DNA from: Paracentrotus lividus
Taxonomy: Eukaryota > Echinodermata > Echinoidea > Camarodonta > Echinidae
Direction: 5' to 3'
DNA: 64,000 nucleotides
NCBI GenBank assembly: GCA_940671915.1
Contig: CALNVZ010003433.1
Location: forward strand, 21,497,325-21,561,324
This document shows positions 13,690 through 25,689 of the stretch, one piece after another. Below the pieces are notes generated by a model. That model searched no databases. It had not been told where the DNA came from and worked only from the letters and a program-made list of their open reading frames with translations. Each line of letters starts with the position of its first letter. Within the stretch, counting starts at the first letter, position 1. A program made the position numbers and the translations under genes.

Positions 13690-13920
13690 ACGGAAAGTCT
13701 TCTTGCCCAATTGATCGTGGGCCGGTAGCTATAACGAACAGCGCCAGATTGACGTTGCTATAGCCAAATGATAGCTATTCCTTTCTTGTTGAAGAAGATG
13801 AAGATGAAGGGTAGCACGAACTCTCATCTTATAACGTATTTTGGTATGACGCAGCCGGGGATCGAATCCACGACCTCCCGGTTAGGAGGCGGACGCTCTA
13901 TCGACTAAGCCAAAACTTCG
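13690..13920 (-). mobile_element. tRNA-derived SINE
   Basis: On the minus strand the unit begins with a tRNA-like head: an A-box-like GGCTTAGTCGATAGAGCG and a B-box-like GGATTCGATCCC. It continues through a CGTCATACCAAAATACGTTA block. Further copies lie at 30455-30690 (minus), 33256-33420 (minus, partial) and about 36910-37145 (plus, inside the inverted copy). The shared body beyond the tRNA-like part identifies it as a SINE rather than a functional tRNA. Confidence 0.8.
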
Positions 13921-15127
13921 GTCTGGGATCGCAATCATCTTCTAAGATGAAGTCACCATAACTTTATATGTGAATGTCAAATAACTTTCGGAGAGAAATG
14001 GTAGTGTATGGATAAGAGTGTCAAACTGGGAAAATTGCATACATGAATCTTCCTAATAGTAACTTATGATTCGGAATCATCATCATGGACAATTAAAAAG
14101 TGTGACGCAAAATACAACGATGCTTTAAGCATGAAATGCTACCTAATATAGGCGAATGCCAAAAGTCATAGTGAACTTAATTGCCTTTCTTTTTCATTAT
14201 TGGTTTTTACTACAGTATGACGATATGTATACAAATGATGATCACTTATTACTCTGCAAAATTATTTAGAAACTCAAAATTGTGTATGATCATATCAAAA
14301 GTGGATGGATAAACTTTGCCTTCATGCGAAGTGCTAGCTACTTTGACAGTCTGTATTTTTTACGATGTACATGTGCGACTTGATCATCTTCTTGGAATAA
14401 TAGAATAAGATTTATATTATATTCAATGTGAAATAGATATTGTCGACGTACATTTTCTTCTGTAATAAATCATAGTTTAGCATTGTTATCAGGAAGTTTT
14501 ATTCTTACCACCAAAGATATTATAATGTAGATATTCCCCGTGTATGCAACAAGTGTATAGAAATGCAGGTTATAATCTGGAAGAAAAATTATTCTGTACA
14601 AATCAATGTTGAGTTCTGATCATACTGATAGATTCAGAGCATAGATGAACGATATTATTTACATGAATAAACTATATATAATAGGTGGTTCCGGTTGTAT
14701 ACTCTCTTTTCTTTTCTTTTCTTTACCTTTTTTTTAATTATTATTATTTGTCCCCGTATATTTGCCAACCCATAAAAAAAAAATCACCTATACCCTTTCT
14801 GCATCTACCTCTTCCTGTGTTATTTTATTTACACCCTCCATCTTCTCGCTCTCTTTATCTCCCTCCCCCCCCCTCTCTCTCTCTCTCTCTCACTGTCTCT
14901 GTCTCTTCCTTCCCCTCACTCGCTCCCGCGGTGCTCGCTCTATCACTCTATCTATCACCCTCTCTATATATCTGTATGATTCCATTTTTATAGACGTAAT
15001 TTTCTATTTTTATGGAGATGACATAAAGCTGAAGCGTCCTTCAGAGCAGCTTATGTCGTTTGTTTCTTAATTTAATTTTGATTACTAATGATACGCCTAA
15101 ATGAGTGTCAGATAAAGAGGGAGAGAA

Positions 15128-15161
<34 letters not shown>

Positions 15162-15317
15162 GGATGGGGGCAGAGAGGGAGAGTGAGAGATTGTGAGGAG
15201 GATAGAGTGTCAGAGAGTGAGAGAGAAGCGAGTGATGTAGGTGTATGTGGGTGTATGTGTGTGTGTTTATATGTATGCCTATATAGTATATAGAGAGGGA
15301 TGAAGAGAGAGGAATAA

Positions 15318-15355
<38 letters not shown>

Positions 15356-17009
15356 TATGGGAGATATATCCTCTGCGGAGACATTATTACGTAACAGGTA
15401 CTTAGCAACGCCAAGCCCAATAGGTCTTGATTGTGCATAAATCATAACGTGCTCTCGACAGTAAAGTGATAATGATTTGTACCATACGGGTAGCCACGTT
15501 ATGGTCAAATCAATGAATTAATTTATGATAATCAAAATCTCTGAGGTTTAAAGTCTTGTGTGTATGAGAAGGCAGTTTCTCCCAATTTTCAGTTAATATC
15601 TCTATCTCAAAATAAATATTTCTCTTTTCTTCTCTTTTTCTGTGCCTTTTGCTCAGTCGCTCTTATCCTTGCAAAATTTGTATCCATGTTCTCACTTTTG
15701 GAGGGAAAGGGTCCTCCCTTATTTTTCGCACGTTCAATTCTTCTAACCTCATGACTACTGATATCTGAAATCATATAATGGAGATATTTGCCAGGAAAGT
15801 TATTTCAGGTCAGAGGTTTCTTATGGATTCATACTAAATTATGACTAGGATGGTGCAAATTTTTGACACTAGCTCTTTTTGAAAAAAATGTGTCGGAGTA
15901 TCATCATGTCATGTAGCTCATTATTCTAACCCAAGAGGTGTCCTTCAACATAGACCATATAGAAAGTGTGGTTGTATCCCTATTATGATTATCGTAGCTT
16001 ATTGTGCCTCTTCTTTTTCTTTTCCCTTCAGCTTCGGAGATTTAATCCGCCTTTTGAAGACAAGATCCAAGATCCCCGTTTTGTACTGATTTCAATGACA
16101 AAGGGGGTTACGGTTCACTCAATAATGGCAGGATTTGATTTACTTTATAGAGCAAGTATTTGTTCGAGAATGGTGCATTGTTTGCATGGCACACCAAAAC
16201 CAATAGAACTCTGCGGATGAGTGATTTTGGCTTAGCACCATGTATTGGTTTAAAGTGAAGGGAGAAAGTTCTTGTGTTAGCTTATAGTGTAAGTAATTCA
16301 TGACAGTCCCGTACAAAGCAGTACTTGGTGTCTTTTTAGCTCAACGAATGGTCTATGTATTGCTTCGGGACATATTGGAAAGGTGCTTGTGTGTTTGTTG
16401 AAATGGTCCATTCCGATAGACGCGAGTATTATTAGATGACATTTTCAGATGAATTTCAGCGAAGGCATGTTCCATGAAACATTTGAGTGACAAACTGCAA
16501 AAATAAATACATATGGAGCCTTAAACTTGAAGGCTCATTGACCGAAATTATGCACCAAAGAACAGTGGTTTGTATTCTTACTCTCACTGTATGGCATTAA
16601 TTCTCGTGGAAAATGTACACCATCTTCTGATAAACTGACCATTGTTGATAACTGTGCCAAATACAATGTATTACGACATTCGTCTTTGCTGAACATCGCC
16701 GAGATTTGATACACCATTGGAACAGGCATTAACACTGCGAGTATTCATTACAATCATCACCAAGCTTTTGTGAATAATATTCCTTATTAATGTCAAGCAT
16801 CATTGTTTGACAACCGTGGATAACTACAATCTTCTTGTGTCGAAGCAATGACTTTAATACCATATGGAAGACATGAATATTAGAATGGTTTCATATCCAA
16901 GGTAGACGGGTGAAATAAGGCTCGTCAAAAACACAAACTGAACTAAACAAACATAAAGAACAATTGTATAACTAAATTCGGGACTTGAGGAAATCCATTT
17001 CTTGACATC
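13921..17009. other. Intergenic region, no supported gene
   Basis: Between the SINE and the first sulfotransferase I see no recognisable coding exon. It includes a pyrimidine-rich then purine-rich simple-repeat block (14692-15360). An open stretch at 16033-16220 sits behind a TTTTCCCTTCAG acceptor-like site but matches nothing I recognise. Confidence 0.5.
14692..15360. repeat. CT-rich then GA-rich microsatellites
   Basis: Pyrimidine-rich sequence (TTTTC and CT dinucleotide runs, densest at 14868-14890 and 14895-14960) is followed 150-200 bases later by GA-rich sequence (15116-15165, 15285-15355). The two halves could pair as an imperfect inverted repeat. Open frames here are Ser/Leu or Arg/Glu strings and are not genes. 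Confidence 0.85.
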
Positions 17010-18701
17010 ATGTCTCGGCTAACCCAGACTGCGTTCCTGAAGAGTGTATGGCTGCGTTATCCTGGAACCATACTCTACCACGTTGGTCTCCTACTATTCG
17101 TCATTGCCGCGGTAGCCAAATTTGGCGGATTTTCCTCCCTGACTAGTGTCGGAAAAGAAAATGAAAGGAGAGACTTGGAATTCAAGAAGTATGAACTCGA
17201 TGTCGATCCCGCCATGCCGCTCGACAGGGTGATTGATGACGAGTTGGCTGAGTGGATCGAGCAGTTGTTGAGGGAGAAGCCGACTGATGATGGAAGACGG
17301 GATGGAGCCGGTGGTGGATGGGGTGATAAATTTGAGGAGAAACCTCGCGAGGACTTGAACAACGATGCCTTCAAGCATGTGATGGATTCGATTGAGGTCT
17401 TGGGAGAAGGTGGAGCTCCTCGAGATAAACCAGGCGCCAAGATTGAGCCTGAAGGTCACCTTGTCACCGCGGGCCTTCTTCCTATCCCAAAACGAATGCC
17501 AGTAAAGAAAGCCCGCCCTCAATATCAACGAGCTCCTGCACATGAAGGCCTTGGAGGGAATCTATCTGATACAGGAATACAACATGGTCTTGAGCCCGTC
17601 CATAGGCAAGACCCTAACATAGCAATCCATACCTTATTTCCCGCTCAGCTTGGGACCAGGCGTGTGAACGTACTGATAGTTGCTGCCATGAGAACCGGGT
17701 CGTCTTTTCTTGGTGAGTTGTTTCAGCAGCGACCCGACTTCTTCTACATGTTCGAGCCAGGAATGCAGATCATGCACAAACTCGACTCTACAAACCTAAC
17801 CCGACGTGTCATCTATACCAAACTCATCGATATGTTACATGGCTTTTATCAGTGTAAATTTAATGATATTCAATTCTTTATAGACGAATTAAATCACAGA
17901 ACACTACACGCTCGCCAACAAGCCATCTCTGCACTTGTTTCCCCGCAGTTTTGTCGGAAAACGCGCATACCGAATCATCGTTCGAAACGAATGGTTTGCG
18001 ATACCGTTAGCGAGAAGGTCTTGGAAACGGCATGCATCACGAGGGACAATACTGCCATCAAATCCATCCGAGTACTTGATATAAACCTCATGATATCCGC
18101 TGTAAAAGACCCGAATACGAACCTCAAATTAATCCACTTGGTTCGTGACCCTAGAAGCATGATCCTTTCTCGTTTAAAACTCAAATACCCCGAAATTAAA
18201 GTTTTTAATGTAACGGAACTCTCTGATACGTATCGGAATATCCTTTTAAAGTATTGTTCCAACTGGCTTCAGAACTACGAGATCGGTCATTATGTTCCAT
18301 TGATGAAAAAGAACTATTTGATGGTGCGCTATGAGGACCTCGCTTTGGAGCCATTTGCATACGCGAGGAAGATCTACGAATTCGCGGGGCTCGGTGCGAG
18401 AATTCCTCCAATAATACAAGAATGGATAGAGACTAACACCAACGTCAACGACCCGAGCCAGAAGAAGGCTGCAGCCTTCTCGACCAAGAGAGACTCGAAG
18501 GAAGTCTTGGTAAGCTGGAAGAGTCGTCTGACCTTAGAGATGGCTAAAGCTATTGAAGAAGTTGGAGACTGTACCCGTCTAATGAAGGCGACAGGTTATA
18601 AACTTATTGGTGATGATTATGAGATGCTCAAGAATACAGATCACCTTGTTGGTGAGTTCCCTGTTCCTGAGTTCGATAGCAGTGCGTTTGACTTCATGTG
18701 A
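17010..18701 (+). CDS. Carbohydrate 6-O-sulfotransferase, CHST1/3-like (copy 1)
   Basis: This is an intronless 563-residue type II Golgi membrane protein expected to move sulfate from PAPS to the 6-OH of Gal, GalNAc or GlcNAc in glycans. The sequence shows a short cytoplasmic tail, one signal-anchor helix (residues ~20-36), and a long variable stem to ~215 with a Gly/Asp-rich patch. The lumenal catalytic domain carries the 5'-phosphosulfate loop AAMRTGSSF (225-233) and the 3'-phosphate motif LVRDPRSMILSR (377-388). A conserved MVRYEDLALEP block starts at 438. The start has A at -3, and the hydrophobic anchor follows at the usual distance. A paralogue faces it on the minus strand at 24136-25689, and the catalytic domains are very similar. 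The acceptor sugar cannot be told from sequence alone. An adjacent polyadenylation signal supports a complete gene. Confidence 0.92.
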   Translation: MSRLTQTAFLKSVWLRYPGTILYHVGLLLFVIAAVAKFGGFSSLTSVGKENERRDLEFKKYELDVDPAMPLDRVIDDELAEWIEQLLREKPTDDGRRDGAGGGWGDKFEEKPREDLNNDAFKHVMDSIEVLGEGGAPRDKPGAKIEPEGHLVTAGLLPIPKRMPVKKARPQYQRAPAHEGLGGNLSDTGIQHGLEPVHRQDPNIAIHTLFPAQLGTRRVNVLIVAAMRTGSSFLGELFQQRPDFFYMFEPGMQIMHKLDSTNLTRRVIYTKLIDMLHGFYQCKFNDIQFFIDELNHRTLHARQQAISALVSPQFCRKTRIPNHRSKRMVCDTVSEKVLETACITRDNTAIKSIRVLDINLMISAVKDPNTNLKLIHLVRDPRSMILSRLKLKYPEIKVFNVTELSDTYRNILLKYCSNWLQNYEIGHYVPLMKKNYLMVRYEDLALEPFAYARKIYEFAGLGARIPPIIQEWIETNTNVNDPSQKKAAAFSTKRDSKEVLVSWKSRLTLEMAKAIEEVGDCTRLMKATGYKLIGDDYEMLKNTDHLVGEFPVPEFDSSAFDFM

Positions 18702-18711
18702 AAGAACTCGC

Positions 18712-18717
18712 AATAAA
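18712..18717 (+). promoter_or_regulatory. Polyadenylation signal AATAAA
   Basis: A canonical hexamer begins about 11 bases after the stop codon of the plus-strand sulfotransferase, implying a very short 3' UTR if used. Confidence 0.55.
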
Positions 18718-18809
18718 ATTATTAATATTTATATAACGTTTTACATCTGCATTTCAACGCAATTTTACATCAGTTCTATTGGGTAGAAGTTGATACATTG
18801 TTGGATTAA

Positions 18810-18949
18810 CAGCGGCGGATCCAGGCGGGGGCACAGGGGACGCGCCAGCATGATTTTTTTAAACGCCTCAAGACATTTACTGTACATGTTGAAATCGTAA
18901 AATTTTTGGCTGCGCCCCCAACCATTTTCAAATCCTGGATCCGCCACTG
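18810..18949. mobile_element. hAT-like MITE, 140 bp
   Basis: Terminal inverted repeats CAGCGGCGGATCCAGG at 18810-18825 and CCTGGATCCGCCACTG at 18934-18949 differ at one position. The CAG(T/C)GGCGGATCCAGG end is of the hAT-like type common in animal genomes. The sequence ATTAA flanks both sides (18805-18809 and 18950-18954), compatible with a decayed 8-bp target duplication. No coding capacity. Confidence 0.75.
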
Positions 18950-19987
18950 ATTAATTTCTATAATATACAATCTTACGCTACAAACATGGCAAACGGGAAC
19001 TTCATTTCTGTGAGATATAAATGGGTATGTTTTGAATTGATAGTTGAAATGTTTGAGTGAAGGAGCATCCTACCTACATTATAGATATTCTTTCATCGCA
19101 ATATGCTTGCAATAATACGTGTGTGATTTACCAAAGTATCATTGTAGGAAATGTCTAGCTTCATTTGTTTTTAAACGAAATGATTTAATGATACAATACG
19201 GAGTCAATTACTTTACAATCAGAAAGTACGTACACAATGTGCGAAAAAAAAATACAGATACAATAAGGTGGCCATAACATCCCATATTATATCCACCATT
19301 TCCCCTGAGTCTTCTTCTTAAATTACAACTCCATCTCCTTGCTGTTGCTCGTACATTGTAATCAAAGGATATGCATTTCAGATATTAACGAAACTTATCA
19401 GTAGGCCTACTTAGTCATTTGTAAATGCAATATTTTTTTTATTTTTTAAATTTTGTTTACATGTATATCAAATCGATGTACGACTGCATCTAAAAACAAC
19501 TTAAGTCATTACCAACATGACCGATGTGCAGGTAAACAATTGAATACATAGCAATGACTTTAGCCATTTGGATAAGATTACCAATCGTTTTTAATAGAAT
19601 GATACAATGTACATGTACGACATACAACAAGTGGCGACCAAGAGAGCATTGCATGACGGACATTAAAATTTAGGCAATCATTCCTCTCATTTATTGCTCA
19701 CATTATAGTCATAGTGACGAGGATATTATGCAAAATAATACAATGTACTTTTGTTGAATGTGATCTTTGTGGTTGTATCAAACATATTCACGCTGACAAA
19801 ACTAACTACACAACACCGTCCAGCATGTCCAGTACACATTTTGATAATTATTTATCGAGTAGATTTTATTGTTTAATATTTCATTGAGTGTTTGTTTGAG
19901 AATGAAAATTGTGCAATAATGGGTATTCTTAGTTCACGACAAGCGAGAATAATACACGGGTTTTAAATTCACAATAATCTATCAGTA

Positions 19988-20125
19988 TCATCATCATCAC
20001 CATCACCATCATCATTATCACCTTCATCTTCTTCATTATAACCTTCGTCATCACCTTCATCGTCATCATCATCTTCATCATCACCTTCATCGTCATCACC
20101 ATCGTCGTCGTCTTCGTCGACTCTG
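19988..20125. repeat. (TCA/TCATCG)n trinucleotide repeat
   Basis: About 140 bases of TCA, ATC and TCG triplets. The minus-strand frame gives Met/Lys/Val strings and is not a gene. Confidence 0.9.
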
Positions 20126-20546
20126 AAAATTCCCAGGCAGGATTCATGCTTTATGATATGATGAAATATAATTTATTTATTTAATTTTTTTTTAGAAGCG
20201 CTTTTTGCCTTAAAAAAAGGTCTGACTATTTTCATTTTAATTTGATATATATTGTTGTCTCAAAGGGTATGCAAATAAAGGCACGTCGAACAGCAACAAA
20301 TAAAAAACATTATCTCACTCACAGGCAATTGTGCTTCTAAATACGAAAATTAGTCTAATATACATGAATGTATTTGAGTGATATACCAAATAACTTACGT
20401 CTTACTGTTTCTTACAATAAACATGTCTTGTGTTTATAGAATTCTAAAGAAGTGGGTTTCTTCTCAGTTTCGTGTATTCTTGTCTCCAGATAAGTATAAT
20501 AAATTTTGCATGGCATTCTTAAATATCAAAAGAAAATGAAGGTTTT

Positions 20547-20835
20547 AAGACAGGGAGAGAGCGAGAGAGCGAGAGAGACAGAGTGAGTGAAAGCAAGGAG
20601 ACTGACGAGAGAGAGAGGGTGGGGGGGGGGGGGGTGAGAGATGAAATAGATGAGGAGTTGGTGAAGACATAGAGGGGCAGTAACAAAGAGACAATGAAGT
20701 AAACACTAGAAGAGGATGCATATCTTGCGAGTATACGCCCCGCCCCAAAAAAAAAAAAAAAAAAATAAAATAAAAAATAATAAAAAATAAAAAAAAAGAG
20801 AAGAGGAAAAAGATGGAAAAAATGAAAAGAAAAAA
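20547..20835. repeat. GA-rich, poly-G and A-rich low-complexity tract
   Basis: Purine-rich GAGA sequence with a G-run near 20622-20634 is followed, after a short unique stretch, by A-rich AAAATAAAA sequence from about 20747. Several overlapping frames are low-complexity only. Confidence 0.85.
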
Positions 20836-21120
20836 ATTAATTAAAAAAATCACGGGTCCATTTTTGCATTACGTGATAACAAAATGTCAAATATAAAGAA
20901 AACAACTTGAAAGATGGAGAGGGCGGGAGATGGGATAAGAAAGGTAGATGGAGAGGAAAGATAAGAGAGAGGGAGAGAGAGACACTGAGAAGGGGGGGGG
21001 GCTAAGAAAGAAGCCATGGTAGATCGGTAAAATGATTTTGTGCATTTTGAAGTGACATTAAACCTAGGCGTATGGAGAATTTGATGAGTTTGCCAGACAA
21101 TATTGAATAAAGGAGAAAAA

Positions 21121-21695
21121 CATATACGCTTGGATGAACGCGACGCATTGTTTGAGAACATGTCAATTTCGAACTGTGCAAGAGTGGGGATAAGATTGAA
21201 ACAACAAAAGCGGACAAAAAAACAAAACAACTCCATCCTGAATAAAATAGCATAACTTTTTAAGGAAAATGTTTTGAGCCAAATAACTTTACAAGGATGT
21301 TTTAACAGTTATCGACTAGATATTGTGTATAAATTAGATTGATTCGTCAAGTAATCCACCAAGGAGTACACATCAAAAGTTAAATTGTCACTGACAGGCC
21401 CGAAAAGGCCTCTTTATACTTTTGAAAAGTGATTATTTTGTTTTGACGTGTGCTCACTCGTGCCTGACTCTACAGATCTATCTCATTTTCACATAAAATG
21501 TAGTCAATATGCGTAACAGCACCCCTGCCAAGTTATTAAGCGCAAGACATTTTCGTTAAAAAGTTATGCTAACCAGGATGGAGTGGCTTTTTTTTTAAAA
21601 TAGCTTTTTGTTGTTTTGATTTTACTCCCACTTTTGCACAATTAGAAATTTACATGTTTGCAAACAATCCGCCGTGTTCATCCAAGCGTAGATAT
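21121..21695. mobile_element. Fold-back element with ~155-bp inverted arms
   Basis: The arm at about 21121-21275 (ATACGCTTGGATGAACG ... GCATAACTTTTTAAGGAAAA) is matched in reverse complement at about 21539-21695, with roughly 80 percent similarity by eye. The arms enclose about 265 bases of unrelated sequence. The arrangement suits a non-autonomous transposon or an inverted duplication. Confidence 0.6.
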
Positions 21696-22452
21696 ATAAC
21701 ACTCAAAATTAGTACCAAAAGATGCAGGAAGAGTTACTTTTTCGGAATATGTATAATAATTTTGGGTGTATAAATTGGTTTTCTTTTTATTGACATTGTT
21801 CTAGGTGTCTAGTTTTTTCTGACTCACTCGGTATATAAATGGGAGCGAGGGGCTGAACTTTAAATCAGTGAAAAATATCAGACAATAGAGCCATGTCCAT
21901 CTTATATCCTAACTGAAATACAAATATTATCTCTTTCACATAATTTGCTCACCCGTATTGTCTATGAAACCCTGTTCAACCACAAAGGCTATTTGCTCTC
22001 CGTGAATACTGAAACCATGTTTGCAGAAATGCGGTGATAATCCTTCCTAGACAATCCTTTCTAAAGTAAAATGCTTGTACTACCATGTAGTAAAACATGG
22101 GATTGTTTTCACAAAGATGGCTGGCGGGGAGGGGGGGGGTGCAGTATATGAATTAGACTAGCAAAATGAGGACTTATACCAAGAGTGACCATGGTGACGA
22201 GGCTGATTTTTTTTAGAGTGGGTAGGCTATCACAGTCATTGTCTATATTCCCTAAAAATTACCTCTCTTCTCTCTCTCTCTCTTCCTCTTCTCAGCAATA
22301 GAAACGAATGTGACGTCATCAAAAACAGATTGTATTTCACGTTTTTATATCATAATTTCGGAGGGCATGGTGAAAAGCCTTCGAATCTCAAATTTGAAAA
22401 TAAATACAATATTAGTCCCATCACATGATCATTGTAATGGTCTGGTACTAAA

Positions 22453-22501
<49 letters not shown>

Positions 22502-24135
22502 TAAAATGAAATGCGAAAAACAGAATAATTTGTGACGTCATCACTTTGGTACTTTATTGCAATTATTTCTCTCCCTTCCTCCCTCCCCTTCCCTCCATGC
22601 ATGCACCTACTCTCCTTTCTTTCTCTCTCCCTCCTCTCCTTTCTATCTCTATCTTTATACACACACACACTACCGACTCACCCCTCCATCTGTTTATTGG
22701 TTTTGAATATACCATTTTTTTTTTTAATTTTGTATCTTTTTAATCATGATATCTGTACGCTAAATTATTGAAAAAGAAAACACGCATGTTTATGCCATTA
22801 TGGCCATATGCCATTTTTTTTATATATTTTTTTTTTTTTATCATGATATCTGTACGCTGAATTATTGAAAAAGAAAAACACACATGTTTTTACAACCACC
22901 TGGCCTCTTTAGGTTCTTTTATTGCCAAAAATCATTAAATCATGAAATTCAATAATTTTTCATACACATTTTTGAGATATAGAATTCCAAAGTACATGAA
23001 GTACTTGAGTTGATGAATTTAATTTTGGAATTATACAACATCCATAATTATTCTTAATTGGGTTTAATGAAAATCTAGTAATAATACGAAAGCTTCATAC
23101 GAATATTAAATTGTCCTTATAAAATTGATATATTGTTTGTAACGGTATGGTATGAAATGAATGACTATATGTAATTCCTTATCGTCTCCATCCTACAAAA
23201 ATTGGAATACCGGAAAATAAATTTAGAATGGAAATACAGAATATATTATTGCATTACATTAATCATTTTTATACATGTAGATCAAAGATATTTTAAAAGA
23301 ATCACTGCGAAACGTCTTGCACAATATCAGAGACATGTAGTCATATTCTTAAAGTACTATGTTTGCTCTCTCTATTTCCCTTTTCTTTTCAATATTTAAA
23401 GTACTTGCAATGGCATCTTTCGTAACATTATGATTAGTGATGTGATGGTTTTTGAGAATATTCAAGAAATATATTTTTTTCTTTCTTTCTTGGAATATTA
23501 AAACAGAATACACACAAATACTTGAATAACAAGCAGGCTACAAACAAACATTACAACTAATCGCTAAAGAAATTAGTGCGTTACCAAAGTTCGAAAAGAA
23601 AAAATAAAAAAAAATAAATAAATAAAGAATTAAAATAAAAATAATAAATAATAAATAAATAAAGAAAAATAGGGGGCAAACCGCAATTTACTTACTATAT
23701 ATAGTAACATAAAGTATATTTTGAATAAGTGATTGCCCCCCCCCAAAAAAAAAAAAGGCGTGGGCCTATTGCGCCATCGCCATTATTCTTCACAGAATTT
23801 TAATCTCTTAGCTGTTAATGAGATAATAAGTATCATCTTCACAAATTACGTAAACTATAATAATTGGGTCATCATCAAACACTAGGATTTTTGGCCAGTT
23901 TGAAGATTTTCCCATTTATTCAAGTTATTTATTGGACATGATGCAATTTTCTATTGTCAATCATTATGTATTTTCAATTAATGAACAAACTACAAAAAAT
24001 GCCAAAAATAATAACATAAAGTGGTGGTACTGGTGGAGTAACCCGTATAATTATTGAAAGACAAATGATCTCGAGTTCATGAAAGTGTTCAACCTTGTTT
24101 TTCATTTTTTTTGTGACACCCTGTACAGTTTCTGA

Positions 24136-25689
24136 TTACATAAAATCAAATGCGTTGATATCCAGTTCAGGAACAGGGAACTCACCAACAAGGTGATCTG
24201 AATTCTTAAGCATCTCATAATCATCACCAATAAGTTTATAACCTGTCGCCTTCATAAGACGGGTACAGTCTCCAACTTCTTCTATAGCTTTGGCCATCTC
24301 TAAGGTCAGACGACTCTTCCAGCTTACCAGGACTTCCTTCGAGTCTCTCTTGGTCGAGAAGGCTGCAGCCTTCTTCTGGCTCGGGTCATTGACGTTGGTG
24401 TTAGTCTCGATCCATGCTTGTATCGTTGGAGGAATTTTCACACCAAGGCCCACAAAATCGTAGATCTTCCTTGCATAGACGAACGGTTCCAAAGCAAGGT
24501 CCTCATACCGTACCATCAGGTAGTTCTTCCTCATAACAGGAACGTAATGACCTATCTCGTAGTTCTGAAGCCAGTTTGTACAATAATTCAAGAGGATGTT
24601 GCGATGTGTATCAGATAGTTCTGTCACGTTAAACACTGTGATTGTCGGAAAATTGAGTTTTAAACGCGATAGGATCATGCTTCTAGGATCGCGCACCAAA
24701 TGGATTAATTTAAGGTTCATTTTAGGATCTTTGACGGCGGATATCATGAGGTTTATATCAAGAACTCGAATGGATTTGATGGCAGTATTGTCCCTCGTGA
24801 TGCATGCTGTCTCCAAGACCTTCTCCGTGACATCATCACAAGCCTCTCTTGGACGTTGTCCTGGAGTTCGTTTGCGACAGAACTGTGAAGTCACAAGAGC
24901 AGGAATCGCTTGTTGACGAGCGAATAATGTCGTCTGATTCAATTCATTTACAAAGAAAGGAACATCACTGAATTTGCAGTTATAGAAATCATGCAACATC
25001 TCGATGAGTTTCGTATAAATCACCCTTCGAGTGAGGTTCAGATTGTCGAGTTTATGCATCAATTGCATGCCTGGTTCGAACATGTAGAAAAAGTCGTCTC
25101 GCTGCTGAAACAACTCGCCCAGAAAAGACGATCCTGTTCTCATGGCGGCTATTATAAGTACATTCGCTCTTGTGGTCATTCCTTGTCCTGGAATAGACGG
25201 ACCACGTACAACCTTCTCCAGGTCTTCCAGTGAGAGGTGAACCGGTGCTTCCCTCTGCAAATGGATACCAGGTCCTTCTCCTTGAGCTACCCTGACACGA
25301 GGTATCGGGGGGATTCTGAAACGCATGTTTGGGTGTTTTTCTCGAAGCTCTGATGTATTTCGAGGGAACCCTCCTTCTCCTAGAACTTCCAAAGCATCCG
25401 GAGTGATGACATTGCTTCTCACACGCCCTCGAACTGCATCCCCTTGGATTGGATTCGAGTTCAACTCGTCTAACAATTCATCGGCCAATACATCGAGCGG
25501 CAGGGAGGGGATGACATCCAATTTATCCCTATTGCAATCAACATCTCTTCTTTCGTTTTGTCTCTCGCTCTTGGTAATTAGTGAAATGTCGCCATGTTTA
25601 GACAAGAAGGCACAGACAAACACGAGAAGAGTAACATGGTACAATATAGAGCATGGATAACGCCGCAATAGGCTCTTCATTCTGGGCAT
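24136..25689 (-). CDS. Carbohydrate 6-O-sulfotransferase, CHST1/3-like (copy 2)
   Basis: This is an intronless 517-residue paralogue of the plus-strand gene, with the same architecture and predicted Golgi role: PAPS-dependent sulfation of a hexose or hexosamine 6-OH. It has a cytoplasmic tail, a signal anchor at residues ~13-30 (SILYHVTLLVFVCAFL), a shorter stem than copy 1, the 5'-PAPS loop AAMRTGSSF (181-189), the 3'-phosphate motif LVRDPRSMILSR (~331-342), and the MVRYEDLALEP block. The last ~100 residues differ from copy 1 at only a few positions while the stem regions barely align. That fits duplication with strong selection or gene conversion on the catalytic end. An indel-riddled third copy lies inverted at 41856-43390. 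The acceptor glycan is unknown. Confidence 0.92.
   Translation of the reverse strand: MPRMKSLLRRYPCSILYHVTLLVFVCAFLSKHGDISLITKSERQNERRDVDCNRDKLDVIPSLPLDVLADELLDELNSNPIQGDAVRGRVRSNVITPDALEVLGEGGFPRNTSELREKHPNMRFRIPPIPRVRVAQGEGPGIHLQREAPVHLSLEDLEKVVRGPSIPGQGMTTRANVLIIAAMRTGSSFLGELFQQRDDFFYMFEPGMQLMHKLDNLNLTRRVIYTKLIEMLHDFYNCKFSDVPFFVNELNQTTLFARQQAIPALVTSQFCRKRTPGQRPREACDDVTEKVLETACITRDNTAIKSIRVLDINLMISAVKDPKMNLKLIHLVRDPRSMILSRLKLNFPTITVFNVTELSDTHRNILLNYCTNWLQNYEIGHYVPVMRKNYLMVRYEDLALEPFVYARKIYDFVGLGVKIPPTIQAWIETNTNVNDPSQKKAAAFSTKRDSKEVLVSWKSRLTLEMAKAIEEVGDCTRLMKATGYKLIGDDYEMLKNSDHLVGEFPVPELDINAFDFM

Larger units (their letters stand above)
18950..24135. other. Intergenic region between convergent sulfotransferases
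   Basis: No gene is supported. It contains a TCA/ATC trinucleotide repeat, GA- and A-rich tracts (20547-20835), an inverted-repeat element (21121-21695), a 43-base poly-A (22456-22498), and a roughly 50-bp direct duplication at 22741-22791 and 22839-22889 (core ATCATGATATCTGTACGCT). Open frames here are simple-sequence translations. Confidence 0.55.

Noticed and set aside
13850..13915. Functional tRNA gene on the minus strand
   Set aside because: A and B boxes are present but arm pairing is poor, and the same flanking body recurs elsewhere, as in a SINE.
16021..16220. Open stretch behind a TTTTCCCTTCAG acceptor-like site, possibly an exon
   Set aside because: It matches no family I recognise and has no matching upstream exon in phase. 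It could be a 5' untranslated exon of the sulfotransferase, but the sequence gives no support.
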